Positions 23,972 to 34,919 of a DNA stretch of 64,000 nt are shown piece after piece. Numbering within the stretch: position 1 is the stretch's first letter; the number at the start of each line of letters is the position of its first letter. The notes under the pieces are model-generated. The model was not told the DNA's origin, ran no database searches, and saw only the letters and a program-made list of their open reading frames with translations. Made by a program: the position numbers and the translations under genes. The stretch lies in assembly GCA_029718625.1 (NCBI GenBank), contig CM056377.1, forward strand, positions 96,588,998 to 96,652,997, in the 5' to 3' direction. The stretch comes from Synaphobranchus kaupii (lineage: Eukaryota > Chordata > Actinopteri > Anguilliformes > Synaphobranchidae).

Positions 23972-24310
23972 CTACCACTCACGACACACTTTCCCCTGCT
24001 GGCTGGCCACAAAAGTCAGAGCCCCAGGCTGCGCCCCACGCATCACTTCTCCCCAACAGTGCTGGATAACGTTCATCCCCAACACCCCCCATTCAGAGCA
24101 CAAACAGTCATCCCGCACTATAACCACACCTTTACTTAGTACATGCACTCCCCCTACAATGAAGTCCATAACGGCATAGCCAATAAACATGATCTGGAGA
24201 CTGTTGGCCGCACACAGGTTGAGCCACTCCAAGACGGCAAGATTCTGCATGGGCCTGTCCCCCAACCAATGCCGGTAGTACTCCTCACTGACCTGTGAGC
24301 CGGTTTCCAA
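23972..24310 (-). pseudogene. Gypsy aspartic protease region, active-site Asp replaced
   Basis: ETGSQVS, LEWLNLCAANSLQI, GYAVMDFIVGG and VVIVRDDCL match the protease domain of fish Gypsy elements. The catalytic D of DTG is Glu here. Confidence 0.75.
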
Positions 24311-24480
24311 TAATCACCGGAACCGTCGCCCACCGACCTCAACCTCCATCTGGGGGCACCTAGCCAGCACTCCTTCCCTCTGCTGTTCTTCCTCCTGTGG
24401 GTCTGTCTTCGCCTCACCCACGTGCCCTACCATGGCTGGGGGTTGGCATTTAACGGACCCCCAGCTGGGCGGCGAGTGGA

Positions 24481-24522
24481 GCACCTCTGCTGCACATGTC
24501 CTGCACCTCCACACTTGTGACA
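24481..24522 (-). pseudogene. Gag CCHC zinc knuckle
   Basis: The minus strand reads CHKCGGAGHVQQRC, which is CX2CX4HX4C exactly, the nucleic-acid-binding knuckle of nucleocapsid. It is in a different frame from the longest neighbouring frames, so gag is frameshifted. Confidence 0.85.
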
Positions 24523-25037
24523 GATGGGCCTTCCTTGCTCGTCCCACTGATAAGGGAAGGAGTGCTGATCTTAAAGGGGAGCATACGGATGGTTATTATC
24601 AGCTCCCCGGGACTCAGTGCCCCCGGAGGAGGGGGCAACGGGGCCCAGAGTCTCAACTCGGCCACCAGGGACTTCCCTAAGGCTACCAGCTGGTCCTGTA
24701 GCTCCTGGCACAGCTCGTTCTTAACTTCCTACTTCCACTGCTCCAGGTCTACTTCTGGTTGGACTGGCAGCACCTGCGTGGCTAGGGAAGCCGCTAGGGT
24801 CTGGCTCGCTGACCCTTCCCCCCGGAGCTCCCTCTCCAGGGCACAAGCCTCCATAGTCACCTGGAACGTGAGGCTGTCCTGGCGTTGAACCTGCCGCTGT
24901 AATTCACGCTTGACCGGCCCATCTTCTAGCCCCAACAAGAACAGGATGTCATTCCTCTCATCACCTCCAGGCTCCTGCTCGCGCCACCTGGAATGAAGCT
25001 CACGGAGGTCAAGCTGATAGTCAAGCTGCATGCACAC

Positions 25038-25582
25038 ACGTCAGGTGGGAGGCAGGGAAACCGCAACACAGGCAGGGATTACGGACGACTGCAGGCTGGC
25101 AGACTGAAGCAGACAAAGTTAGTATAGCGAGACCAAACAGTGAACAGCGGGTAGTGCTGTTCCAGACAGAGCAGACTTTGACTTAGGCAGAATTGCAGGG
25201 CGAGTAAACGCCGGCACAGAACAAGACTTTAAAGCAGCGACTAGACAGGGAACCAGACAGGACCAGAGGTTTCAGACAAAGAGCATTAACGAACTGGCAC
25301 AGGACAGAAAACACCGGGTGACTAAATGCAAACATTGACTGGAATCAATTAGGAACCGCGTGCGAATGTATGCGAGAGTGATTGAACAGAATGTGGAGTG
25401 TGGAATGCATGCGAAACGGGGGAATGGGATAGGCTGAGAAAGGAGCAGTGAAACAGAGTGATGCAAACGGGAAAACACGCCCAACCTGCAGCAAGGGGGA
25501 AAACGGACAATGGAGAGACAAACACGAAACAGGGGGAGAGGGAAAACACGGCGAAACAATAGGATGGGAGTGGAACGTTACA
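25038..25582 (-). mobile_element. LTR/leader-like sequence upstream of gag
   Basis: On the minus strand it starts TGTAACGTTCCACTCCC at 25582. It shares with the 9240 solo LTR the words CGTGTTTTCCC, GCTGCAGGTTGGGCGTG and TCACTCTGTTT in the same order. It therefore looks like the 5' LTR plus leader of a Gypsy copy, or a second LTR nested beside it. Its start does not match the LTR at 22920, so the locus is probably composite. Confidence 0.55.
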
Positions 25583-25760
25583 AATAACTTTACTTCAGAA
25601 CAAGTCGCACAAAGTGCTTTCCAAAACACACAAAGTAACAAATAAATTTATACCAGCAGAACATAGATAAAATCAAAACAATAATAAAATCTATAAAATA
25701 CGAAGTAAAATAAGACCAGTCAAAAGAGAAAATAAAAATCATTCAACAAAAGGCTAATCT
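25583..25760. repeat. Left half of an older interspersed repeat
   Basis: TTTACTTCAGAACAAGTCGC and CACAAAGTGCTTTCCAAAAC resemble a common fish repeat containing GCACAAAGTGCTTTACA. It continues after the solo LTR at 26447 (AAAATAATGTGTTTTTAAAA), and the LTR's AATCT target lies inside it. Confidence 0.6.
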
Positions 25761-26441
25761 TGTCACGGTTTTTACTGGTTGCCGCCCCTTCTCCGCTTAA
25801 AGTTCTCTCTCACTCCGGGACGGCGGCCGGTCCGGGTTTTCTCCGCAAATCAGCTTTCAGTTGGCACACCTGTGCAGGTGATTTTGTCGGCTATATTAAC
25901 GCTGCGCCTTCCTCGTCCGGTGTTTGGTTGTTTTCGCTCATTCTGACACTAAGCCGGTAAGGTATAGGTAGGCACTCTAAGGAGACCTCTTCCCTCCATC
26001 GCCTTGCTTTGGAGTTACGAGGGACTTGTCTTCTTGTGCTTTAGACACATTTAGGATTATCGCTCTCTTTTGCATTTTCTGTCCCTTGCTCAAGGTTACC
26101 TTCCTAGTCTCTCGGAGACAGTTTTCTTTACCGTTTCTCTCTACCTCTCTTTATTTCTTTGTGTTCTCTCTAATCGAGAGTGAGAGGTATTTTCCTTTTA
26201 TTTTTTATTTCTCAAGCCTACGAGCCTTGTTCGCCTGATTATTTTCGGGTCGCTATTATTTCTCCCTTTTTTCAGTCTCCTCGGTATTGCTCTCTGTTTT
26301 TGAGAGTAGGAGCGGTTTTTTGTTCTCCTTATTCTTCCCTATTTGCGGAGATCTTTCCGCTCTATTGGTGTTCACTGTTGGACACTTTAAGAATCCCTTT
26401 TGTCGCATCTGGTCCTCCGAACCATTCGCCTCCCCCTTACA
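25761..26441 (+). mobile_element. Solo LTR, 681 bp, with AATCT target duplication
   Basis: Begins TGTCACGGTTTTTACTGG and ends CGCCTCCCCCTTACA; AATCT stands on both sides (25756-25760 and 26442-26446). It shares the start TGTCAYGGTTT and the ending words CTTTAAGAATCCC...TTTGTCGCATCTGG-like with the 1.6-kb LTRs at 12182 and 41449, so they belong to related LTR families. It is non-coding; a Gypsy-type origin is inferred from the 5-bp duplication and TG...CA ends. Confidence 0.92.
25891..25900 (+). promoter_or_regulatory. TATA-like box of the 681-bp LTR
   Basis: CTATATTAAC, 130 bp into the LTR, at nearly the same offset as CTATTTAAG in the two 1.6-kb LTRs. Confidence 0.45.
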
Positions 26442-26446
26442 AATCT

Positions 26447-26790
26447 AAAATAATGTGTTTTTAAAAGAGACTTAAAACTATAGACTGTGCCTTTCTAATG
26501 TTAACAGCAAGTTACTTCCAGAGCTTGGGAGCTCTCACAGAGAAGGATCTATCACCTTTTGATTTTAATCGGGGACACGGAACAGTAAGGAGATCTCTCT
26601 GTGAGGATCTAAGCACTCTGCCAGAACTATAGGGTACTAAAAGCTCTGAAATATAGGCAGGGGCCAAGCCGTGCAGAGCTTTAAAAGTGATTAGTAAAAT
26701 TTTTAAATCTATTCTAAAAATGACAGGAAGCCAGTGAAGTGTGGCAAGGATTGGGGTGATGTGAGTGAATGATCTTACTATGAAATTAAA
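26447..26790. repeat. Right half of the older interspersed repeat
   Basis: CCAGAGCTTGGGAGCTCTCA, GAGAAGGATCTATCACC, CAGAGCTTTAAAAGTGATTA and AGGAAGCCAGTGAAGTGTGG follow in order the words of a well-known multicopy fish repeat (AGAGTTTGGGAGCT..., GAAGCCAGTGGAG...). No protein is encoded. The split at 25760/26447 is explained by the inserted solo LTR. Confidence 0.68.
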
Positions 26791-26811
26791 ACAGTTATAT
26801 TGTAAACAAAT

Positions 26812-26960
26812 TTAATTTTTTTTAAATTTTATTTAGCCTTTATTTAACCAGGAAGATCCCTTGAGATTAAAATCTCTTTTTCGAGGGAGACCTGGCCAAG
26901 GTAGCACACCATTTAAAAGTAACAGTACAAAATTATACATGGGACATGTTTAAAACAGAA
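26812..26960. repeat. Degenerate fish interspersed repeat
   Basis: TTTATTTAACCAGGAAGATC, CCTTGAGATTAAAATCTC and GAGGGAGACCTGGCCAAGG resemble a repeat common in fish genomes (ACCAGGAAAGTCCCATTGAGAT...). Class not determined. Confidence 0.55.
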
Positions 26961-28500
26961 AATGGACAATTAATGGAGACCGTTAATAACAGACAAGGGA
27001 CTGAGAATGAGAGGTTCACATATAATTTTTGGTATTATGTACAATCAGACTGTTATATATACATGAGATAACTTCTCTAGATTTATTCTAGAATTGCCAC
27101 ACTTAAGTAGTAGTTAAAGCCATATTTTATTATTTTTTCTAATAGCAACAACAGTCTCTCAGGATCAGTACCTTTAATCGGGGGCAGCAAAAACTATAAC
27201 ACAATTACTTGCATCACAATTGTAATTGAATTGAATGTAGACAAAGTTTTTGACCCCATGCTATTTGTAATTCTTTTAAAAAGACAGTTTGTAGATTCAG
27301 ATATAGTGGTTTCTGAAAATGTCTCGATGTCCAGTCTGTTGTTCCTTGAGTGATGTGCATGCGCTGTGACAGCTATGTCACTCCCTTTAATCTCAGGGAC
27401 AATAAGACACAGCTGCCCTACAGACTTGCTTGAGAAGCACAGATTAGTTTTGATGTGTCTAACAGAGAGTCAGTACTGCAATAACGGTGTTATTCTGAGA
27501 ACAAGAATGTTTCCCTTCTGAAACAGTTTTCTTTGGTAGTTTAATAAATCGAAAGGAGCAAGCATGCATTTAATTTCCTGTTCTTTATGAAAATAAATGA
27601 ATGAAGATGTGCCATAAGATTAAGTAGGTCACATGTTTGCCCTTTTCAGGTGTAAATTCATGTCTTTTAAAAGCCATAAAATCCAAGCAAGGAGACAGTA
27701 GTCCAATACAATGGCTACTGTGGAATTTTATCACTTAGAGAGAAAAATAAGACGCATGCATAAACATATTCGCCTTAAATGAGTGCTTATGGGGGCTCAT
27801 ACAGTTGGAATAAGAAATATTTTGAAGCAATGTGACCCAATGCATTGTCATTTTACAAGTTTCACCTGGGTTGGGTTAAGACATTTTAGCATTTCTCAAG
27901 ACATTTTTGAATAAATACTGTATGTTGACTCGGTACACTCCCTTGTAGATTGCTGTGCATATTATTTTCTTAGTGGTGTAATGGCTGCCCCTGGAATTGT
28001 CAAGCTAAATTGAGGGGGGAACCTTACTTTGAGAGCCTTTTGTAAATATTTTTGAAAGAAAACATTTCTCTAAGAAGAGGTGGTGGAATCAGCCAAAGAC
28101 AATAGGAGGGGGCACTCTCTACCATCTCACTGTCATCTCTATGAACCACAGGAGCGAGTGTGTCTGTGAAAATGCAATTGTGATCAATATTTCAGTGCTT
28201 CTTATTCAGATCCAGGGACCCAGAGGGCCCCCATTCATTCCCGTAAATTAGTCACACATGTTAAAAGAATTACTCTTTGCTCTCTCAATAGACAGACTTT
28301 GAGGGCCCACTCAACCACAGCATATATGCCTTTTGTCTTGCCCTGTTAGCATTTCTCCCTGTCTCTTTCAAAGCCTGGTAGTGTTGTAAAAAGTAATGAT
28401 TTGAAATATAAATGCATGTCCATGATGGATTACAAAGTACTGCGAGAGACATAATTCTGTGAACCTTTAATGTGAATGAGTAATGAAAGTAAACTACAAA
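26961..28500. other. No gene seen
   Basis: About 1.5 kb with no recognised exon or repeat ends. Confidence 0.5.
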
Positions 28501-28565
28501 ATTTATTTATTTTATTTCCGCTGGATATTAATCACAAATATCCAGTGGAAATAAAATAAATAAAT
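28501..28565. repeat. Near-perfect hairpin, 29-bp arms
   Basis: Arm 28501-28529 pairs with 28537-28565 with one mismatch (G:U in RNA) around a 7-nt AATCACA loop. The stem contains TTTCCGCTGGATATT with an AT-rich base. Confidence 0.9.
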
Positions 28566-28595
28566 CGGCTGAACTGATTTTTAAAAATGTGTATA

Positions 28596-30033
28596 TAGTG
28601 TCCTCCATAATGTCTAGGTCTTGATTTTGCTCTTTACTACCCAATTAGTAATTTGTAATCAAACAATTCACATGTGGTTTATTAAAGGGTGTTTTATACA
28701 TTTTGGTTTCACCAGGTACAAATGACAGCAATTCTTATACATAGCCCCTCATTTTAGGGCACCATATTGTTTGGGGAAAGTGGCTTCACAGGTGTTTCTG
28801 ATTAGTCGGGTGTGTTCAATTGCTTCCTTAGTGCAGGTATAATAGAGCTTTCAGTATGTATTCTTGATTCTAGGCTTTTGATTGCCTTGGCGTCTGTTAT
28901 TGGCATTTGTCAACATGAGGACCAGAGTTGTGCCAATGAAAGTCAAGGAAGCCAACAGTCAGCGACATAGGTCAAACCTTAGGCTTACCAAAATCATCAG
29001 TTTGGAACATCATTAAGAATAAAGAGAGCACTCGTGACCTCAATAATCGCAAAGGGTCTGGTAGGCCAAGGAAGACCTCAGTTGATAATGTAAGAATTCT
29101 CACCAATATGAAGAAAAACCCCCAAACACCTGTCCAACAGATGAGACAAACACTCTTCAGGAGGAAGCCGTGTATGTGTCAGTGACTACTATCCACAGAA
29201 GACTTCACAAACAGAACTACAGAGGTTACACTGCAAGATGAAAACCACCAGTTAGCCACAAAAACAGGATGGCCAGGTTACAGTTTGCTAAGAAGTAACC
29301 AAAAGAGCCTGCCCAGTTCTGGAAAAAGGTCTTGTGGACAGTTGAGACCAAGATTCACTTATATCAGAGTGTATGGCAAGAGCAAAGTGCACAGACCAAA
29401 AGAAACTGCCCAAGATCCCCTAGCTCTCATCTGTGAAACAGTGTTGTTGGGTTGGGTGTTGTGTTATGGCTTGGGTATGTATGGCTGCCACAGGTACTGA
29501 CTCACTTGTCTTCATTGGTGATGTAACTGCTGATAGCGGCAGAATTAATTCTCAAGTGTACAGAAAGATCCTATCTGTTCAAGTTCAAGCAAATGCCTCC
29601 AAATTCATTGGACAGCGCTTTATCCAAGACAATGCTCCCAAACATACTGCTACAGCAACAAAAGATTTTTTCAAAGCCAAAAACTGGAAAATTCTTGACT
29701 GGCCAAGTCAGCCACCCAATCTGAATCCAACATGCGTTTCATATGCTGAAGAGAAAAATAAATTAAGGCAACTAGCCCACGAAAAAAACAGGAGCTGATG
29801 ATGGCTGCAGTACAGGCCTGGCAGAGCATCAACAAAGAAGATACTCCACAACTGGTGATGTCTATGGGTCACAGACTTCAAGCGGTCATTGCATACAAAG
29901 GATATGCAAGCAAGTACTAAACATGGCTATTTTAATTTACATAACATTAATGTGTCTCAAACATTATGGTGCCCTGAAATGGGGCGCTATGTATAAAAAG
30001 TGCTGTAATTTTTACTGGATGAAAGCAAAATGT
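28596..30033 (+). mobile_element. Tc1-family transposon, right terminal repeat truncated
   Basis: The left end reads (TA)TAGTGTCCTCCATAATGT, a mutated form of the CAGTGCCCTCCATAATGT end common in fish. An inner site near 28738-28775 (ATAGCCCCTCATTTTAGGG, CACCATATTGTTTGGGG) has its reverse complement at 29957-29996, showing the two-site IR/DR structure. The right repeat stops after GCAAAATGTAT at about 30033, where an AT/ACAT microsatellite begins; the outer right site is gone. Confidence 0.88.
28915..29920 (+). pseudogene. Tc1 transposase, degraded
   Basis: The ATG at 28915 begins MRTRVVPMKVKEANSQR, the usual N-terminus of this family. The order of elements then fits a Tc1 transposase: paired-like DNA-binding region, GRPRKTS-like linker (about 29070) and DDE core. 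Many frameshifts and stops intervene. VTADSGRINSQVYRKILS and FIQDNAPKHTATATKDFF (second catalytic Asp) are legible near 29525-29670. After WPSQPPNLNP the catalytic IE is lost (reads T). The ending GHRLQAVIAYKGYASKY and stop at 29920 is intact. It is not functional. Confidence 0.9.
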
Positions 30034-30036
30034 ATG

Positions 30037-30067
30037 AATATATATATATATATACACACAGTATATA

Positions 30068-30102
<35 letters not shown>

Positions 30103-30105
30103 TCA
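30037..30105. repeat. (TA)n/(CATA)n microsatellite
   Basis: TATATATATATACACACAG then TACATACATACATACAT repeats, sitting where the Tc1 right end should be. Confidence 0.95.
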
Positions 30106-31506
30106 TATAAAATTAAAAGAAAATCCTCTTTAACCAACATATACTGTTTTTATTTTAGCTTTTCAAGGGGGTTGGTTGTAGAGAGTAGGAAAATATTTAG
30201 AAACTTCAGAGAATGAGTGTTTTTGTCACACACCTGCGCTTGTGACCTCAGCTCAGGCCAACAGACAGTAGCTGCCTCCTGCACTGTTAAGCAGTTCACA
30301 GCACAAATACAAAGCAGCTCGGAAAACAGGATGCCCACTCAACACTTCAGAACACAACAGTGTTGCACAGAAACAAAAGAATATATAAATTAAGAATATA
30401 CTAATACCTTCATATACATAGCTTTTGAACAACAAAATCAAAGATTTATGATAAAAGCAGTGGCCTTAAAAGCATGAAGATTATTTTGCCCACGTTGTGT
30501 TAGCTAGTCCATGTAGCATCAGCATGCTGATAACCGCAACATGTAACAAAATGTTCTCAAGTTGTCTCCGTTTGATAGTTTTGAGTCATATGTGGACTGA
30601 AGAGGCCCCAGTCTTCACAGCTGTGATGAAATGATAGCTGACACGTAAAGGTTAGGCCTCGTTAGCATATGAATGCTATGGATGCCTGCTTACATGACCT
30701 GCTAGTGAACTACATCTATTCGCATTTGATCGATAAATAAAAGAAATGTAAAAATTGCTGCCAAACAGAAGTTTGACTGCTGTAGCTCACAAACTTCAAC
30801 AGTAAAGTTGGCAGCAGTAATGCGGTTTAGCATTCATAAAACTATTATTTTGAGCGGTAAATATTGTGACTATTATGAAAGATAAATCTCTTTTTATTCA
30901 ATAATGTTGCATTATGCTACAAACCAAGATTCTGCTTATCGCCAATCCGTCTTTACAGATTGGATTGCACTACATATTCATGTTCACACTAATTTTGAAA
31001 AACATATTTCAAGCATAGAACTTTGATTACGGGACATGCATACTATATCCAGTAGTTTCCCTTTCCTCTACTTTAACAGAGCCTAGCCGCACTTTTTCGT
31101 ATTTGTATGCCAGTGTGTGCTTCCTTTTGCCACATGTTGAGTTCATTTCTACCGAGTTTCTGTTACAAACTTGAGTCTATGAAACTCAGTGTCTGTGCAA
31201 GAAATATGCTTTTGCATAGCAAATTGCAATCTGATTTAATGTGCCCAATTCAGGTACAAAACACTGAGGTAATGGGTGTTGCAGCAATGAAGTGTAGTCA
31301 CAGACAGTGAAGCAGATAGGAGAAGGTTGTGTGTGGGTATTTTTAGAACAGGGAAATTTGTAACTGACTGTGTGTTGGGCTGACCAGGCTTTCTAGCCAG
31401 TGGTGTCTAGATAGCTAGCTAGTTTACTAGCTAATTATCTGTCCACTTTGCCAAAGTGAATCAAGCTATAGAAGATTTGTTTGATGGTCTTATTTCAGAG
31501 GCATCT
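30106..31506. other. No gene seen
   Basis: No recognised coding or repeat structure; TAGCTAGCTAG run near 31408-31425. Confidence 0.5.
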
Positions 31507-31688
31507 TTTTAAAAAATATATATTTTTCTTTATTGGACAGCACAGTGTACAGAGACAGGAAAAATGTGAGTGAGAAAGAGAGAGGGAAAGACAAAGATCG
31601 CTTGGCCGAATTCGAAGCGCCAATGTCGCGGCTCGCAATGCGCATATGCATGGTGCTCTACAAGCTACGCCACCGAGACACCCCAGGT
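31507..31688 (-). mobile_element. tRNA-derived SINE
   Basis: On the minus strand: GGTGGCGTAGCTTGTAGAGC (A box), then GCGCTTCGAATTCGGCC (B box), a CT-rich body (TTTCCCTCTCTCTTTCTC), CCTGTCTCTGTACACTGTG and a TCCAATAAAGAAAAATATAT tail. Head, body and AATAAAG tail match the layout of a common fish tRNA SINE. The boxes are mutated. Mobilised by a LINE in trans. Confidence 0.82.
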
Positions 31689-34299
31689 ATGCTATCTTCA
31701 TTACATTCCTTCAATGAAAGGCAGTGGACAAATTTGTTTGGAAAGACTCATTTCAAGCCGAGACATTAGCTTTCTACCAATTAATTGTGGAACTAGTTTT
31801 AATAGTGCTCTCTGTTTTGAGGTGCACCAAGTTTATTTTATGACTTGAAATGCTGCCCACCCTCCCATAATACATGAATAAAAATGAAAGCTATTTCTTG
31901 TATCAGCAATTTACCTCTGAATATGGAGGCTGATAGCGAGGGGCTAGAGGTCTGCAAAGGGGGGCTAACCTCCACCTCTTGTAAAGCTACTCCTTAAGGT
32001 CTGCTTCTCTAGCTTAACCGCTCAACATGCTTGCAAAACGTTGATGGTTCCCTGACAAATTACTGGATACCAATTCTTAAGAGACTGTTGCCAAGGTACT
32101 GCCATCTGAAAGGACATGTAGAAATACACAGTCATACAGCTCCAGACTCAAAGGAGCTCAATTGTGACAAAATCTAATTGAAAATGGAAATAAAAAATGA
32201 CAAATTATCCCCTGTCGTGATATCACTTCCTTTGCTTTGATTCTGCATGTACAGAGCACAGAAAACTGCACTAAAATTAATTAATAGTATGTTGAGAGCA
32301 CTATATTTTGGCCCATGGACAATAATATGTCTCCTGAGAAACAAGACCTTTCAAATAGATTTCCCACAATGTGTTGGGAATAAAATATGAATATATGTAC
32401 AGTAAGGAATGGGAGCCAGTTCTCTGACACTTCTAGATTCTCCTTTTTGCTTGTTGCTATCATTTTTATTTTTAGTGTTTCTTTTTATTCTAAGAGGATG
32501 ATTATCCCAGGTATAATATTTCACTCAATTAATGAAACTATGACAAACATTGCAAAATATTATTTTGCCACCTAAACAATATGCAAATATATTTGAAATT
32601 CAGATTATACAGCACTTTGTTTCAGGTTTTCTTGGCAGCAGCTATTGACAAAGATGGCTACATTTTAAATTTTGAATGCAGTGGGACCACTCTTTGTTTA
32701 CTTTGCAAGATTTTCAGCTTTCAACTGCCAACCCTACCGACGCAAATAAGAAAACAGGCTATTCTCACGGACAAGAATGTTTAAAATGCATTGGTGTGAA
32801 ACCATTAAGTTATAGTTAAGGATCTCTATAGCTTCATCATTACAAATGAATGTCCATGTACAGAGCTTTTTGGCTCTAAACATACAAAAGGATTATTGCA
32901 ATAGGGTCTAGCCACAATTACTTAGAGACCACAATGAACTGTCAAACAATGGTGGGGCCATTGTTCTACCATATGTTTAAGTAGTCTTGTGAGCACTCAG
33001 TGGCCTTTTTCCTCCCTCTCTGCTCAAGAGAGGAAGTGAAGCATACCAGTAACAAAAGATGCAGAGCTTGTGAGTATAAAGATTCAGTCTGGTTAATCAC
33101 TGCCTTAAACTATAGGAATGGGACTTTTCCATGACCCTTTGAGCTTGGGAGTAAAGTTTAATCAGAGCTGCTCTGTGTTTCAGCGGTAATGTGTGGGAAT
33201 AAGCGAAGAAAAGCCAGAGCTATTCAGTGACGACCCCTGAGATGATACAAGAATGGATTTTAGGTTTTGCTTCTGTAGAGAATGTTACACTCTTTTTGCC
33301 TTCTCCTAGCTTTTTGGCATTGGGTACAGGCTATAATCAATAAGTGTGAATGAAATAAGGGTAAAGGGAAATAATATTGTTGCAGCAACATAAACAAGTT
33401 GTGTACGTTACCTCAATACAAAAGTATCCCTAATAAATTACACCTTATTTACCATATTCATTAGATCACACTAGTTACTCTTTATATGTCAAGCCAATGT
33501 TAATGTTTACAGTTTATCATGATGGAATTATGACTTATAGCACTGATAAGCAGTGGCATTATTTACTTATGCATATTAATAAGCACATAATATATATATA
33601 AGCATATACAGTAAGAGGAATGAAATTCTGTGGGAAAATGCAATTATAATCATCAGAACAAACATTCTTTCATTCACAAGGAACTTAAACAGAAGCAAAA
33701 CATTCTGGACTTGAGAATCTAATTTTACAGATGCAGTCATGTCCTGGCATCCCCTTGTAGAATTTCCATACCACAGTACATTTTATAACAGGAATGGCTT
33801 TATTTCGTTTAGCGGTGGCAGCCTATCCTGTGATTTTGTTTGGTATAGTTACTGTTCTCAGTGGGGTGACACTGTGTGACTGAAGTCATTAACTATCATG
33901 TGATCTCTTCTCACAGCCCTCCATCCGTCTAGAGCAGCTGTTCCAGGGGTCTTGCAAATTACATTTCGCTATAACTCATTAGCGCACCCCGAACCAAAAC
34001 AAAAATAAAATAAATGTTATCTGCCCATAGCAGAAATTTATACAAAATGAAGATCTCAAAAGGCATAAAAGACTTATCCCAGCCAAGTTTTCCTCCTAAG
34101 ATTATAGAAAGTAACTGTCAATCAGGTTTCATGCCCATTTCAGCTTGCATATTTGATCAGGAACTTCAGATGATGGATGCAAATTCTTTTACACTTTGAT
34201 GCATGGTCTCATTAACATTTTACAAACAAACCAAATTCCAGGTCAAATGAATAGAATGATAAATGTCTTTGATACTATAGCATCCAGCTGCTGGATGTA
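31689..34299. other. No gene seen
   Basis: 2.6 kb, AT-rich; frames under about 70 codons with no motif. ATATATATA near 33590. Confidence 0.5.
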
Positions 34300-34919
34300 C
34301 AAACCCCAATTCCAAAAAAGTTGGGACAGTATGTAAAATGCACATGAAAGCTGAAAGCAGTGATTTGTAAATTCTCTTTTACACATATTTAATTGAAAAC
34401 AGTACAAAGAAAAGATATTTAATGTTTTACCTGATCAAGTTTATAGATTTTTGTAAATATATGCTAATTTTGAATTTATGCCTGCAACATTTTCCAAAAA
34501 AGTTGGGACAGGGGCAAAAAGAACACTGGGAAGTTTGAAAAACACCTGTTTGGAACATTACACAGGTAAACAGGTGATGCTATCATGACTGGGTATAAAA
34601 GGATATCAAAAGACTCTTAATATCTTATTTTCAGGTACTCTTACAAGTGATACTATAACCTATCTGCATTTGAATGGATCTCTATGGGAATTGGGGGGTG
34701 GGACAAAATTAAGCTTAAATTAAACGGGAATAGTATGGAACCCATGGTTGGCTAAATGGCTGTAAGTCATCAAGGGTCTGAGGTATCAAACAAGCCTCAA
34801 ACCATCACTCTCCTGCCAGATATGCCGTAGATATGGATGGATCACTTTAAGGGTTGTTTCTCCTGACTCATTTTCCGATTGAACTCTATGGAAACTCTTT
34901 TTTTTGGAATTGGGGTTTG
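34300..34919. mobile_element. Non-autonomous Tc1-type element (type C ends) with half cassette
   Basis: The left end CAAACCCCAATTCCAAAAAA and right end TTTTTTGGAATTGGGGTTTG are inverted matches flanked by TA (34298-34299 and 34920-34921). The first 300 bp follow the Tc1 at 6751 closely (CAGTGATTTGTAAATTCTCT, AGATTTTTGTAAATATATGC, GGTGATGCTATCATGACTGG). At about 34600 the sequence passes into the foldback cassette, and then directly into a short right end. Confidence 0.9.
34606..34896. repeat. Foldback cassette, copy 3 (single arm)
   Basis: GATATCAAAAGACTCTTAAT, TGAATGGATCTCTATGGG, CATCAAGGGTCTGAGG and TCTCCTGACTCATTTTCC match the left arm of copies 1 and 5. The returning arm is absent. The entry junction ACTGGGTATAAAAGGATATC is shared with copy 1 (ACTGTATAAAAGGATATC). 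Confidence 0.88.

Larger units (their letters stand above)
22952..25037 (-). pseudogene. Gypsy (Ty3-type) gag-pol remnant
   Basis: Read on the minus strand from 25037: a capsid-like gag segment (LDLRELHSRWREQEPGGDER), a CCHC zinc knuckle (24481-24522), a protease region (24310-23972) and reverse transcriptase (23540-22990). The retroelement is inactive. The protease active-site triplet is LLETG where LLDTG is required. The reverse transcriptase has in-frame stops after VRKKDGA and around the VDYRWLNAVT motif. Just after RMPFGLMNAPA the sequence jumps into a short Arg/Pro-rich C-terminal tail that ends 32 bp before the polypurine tract. The YxDD box, RNase H and integrase are therefore deleted. 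Long open frames on the opposite strand here are shadows. Confidence 0.88.

Noticed and set aside
22933..24888. Several plus-strand frames of 75-143 codons in the GC-rich region
   Set aside because: They are antisense to the Gypsy gag-pol remnant, which has the recognisable motifs.
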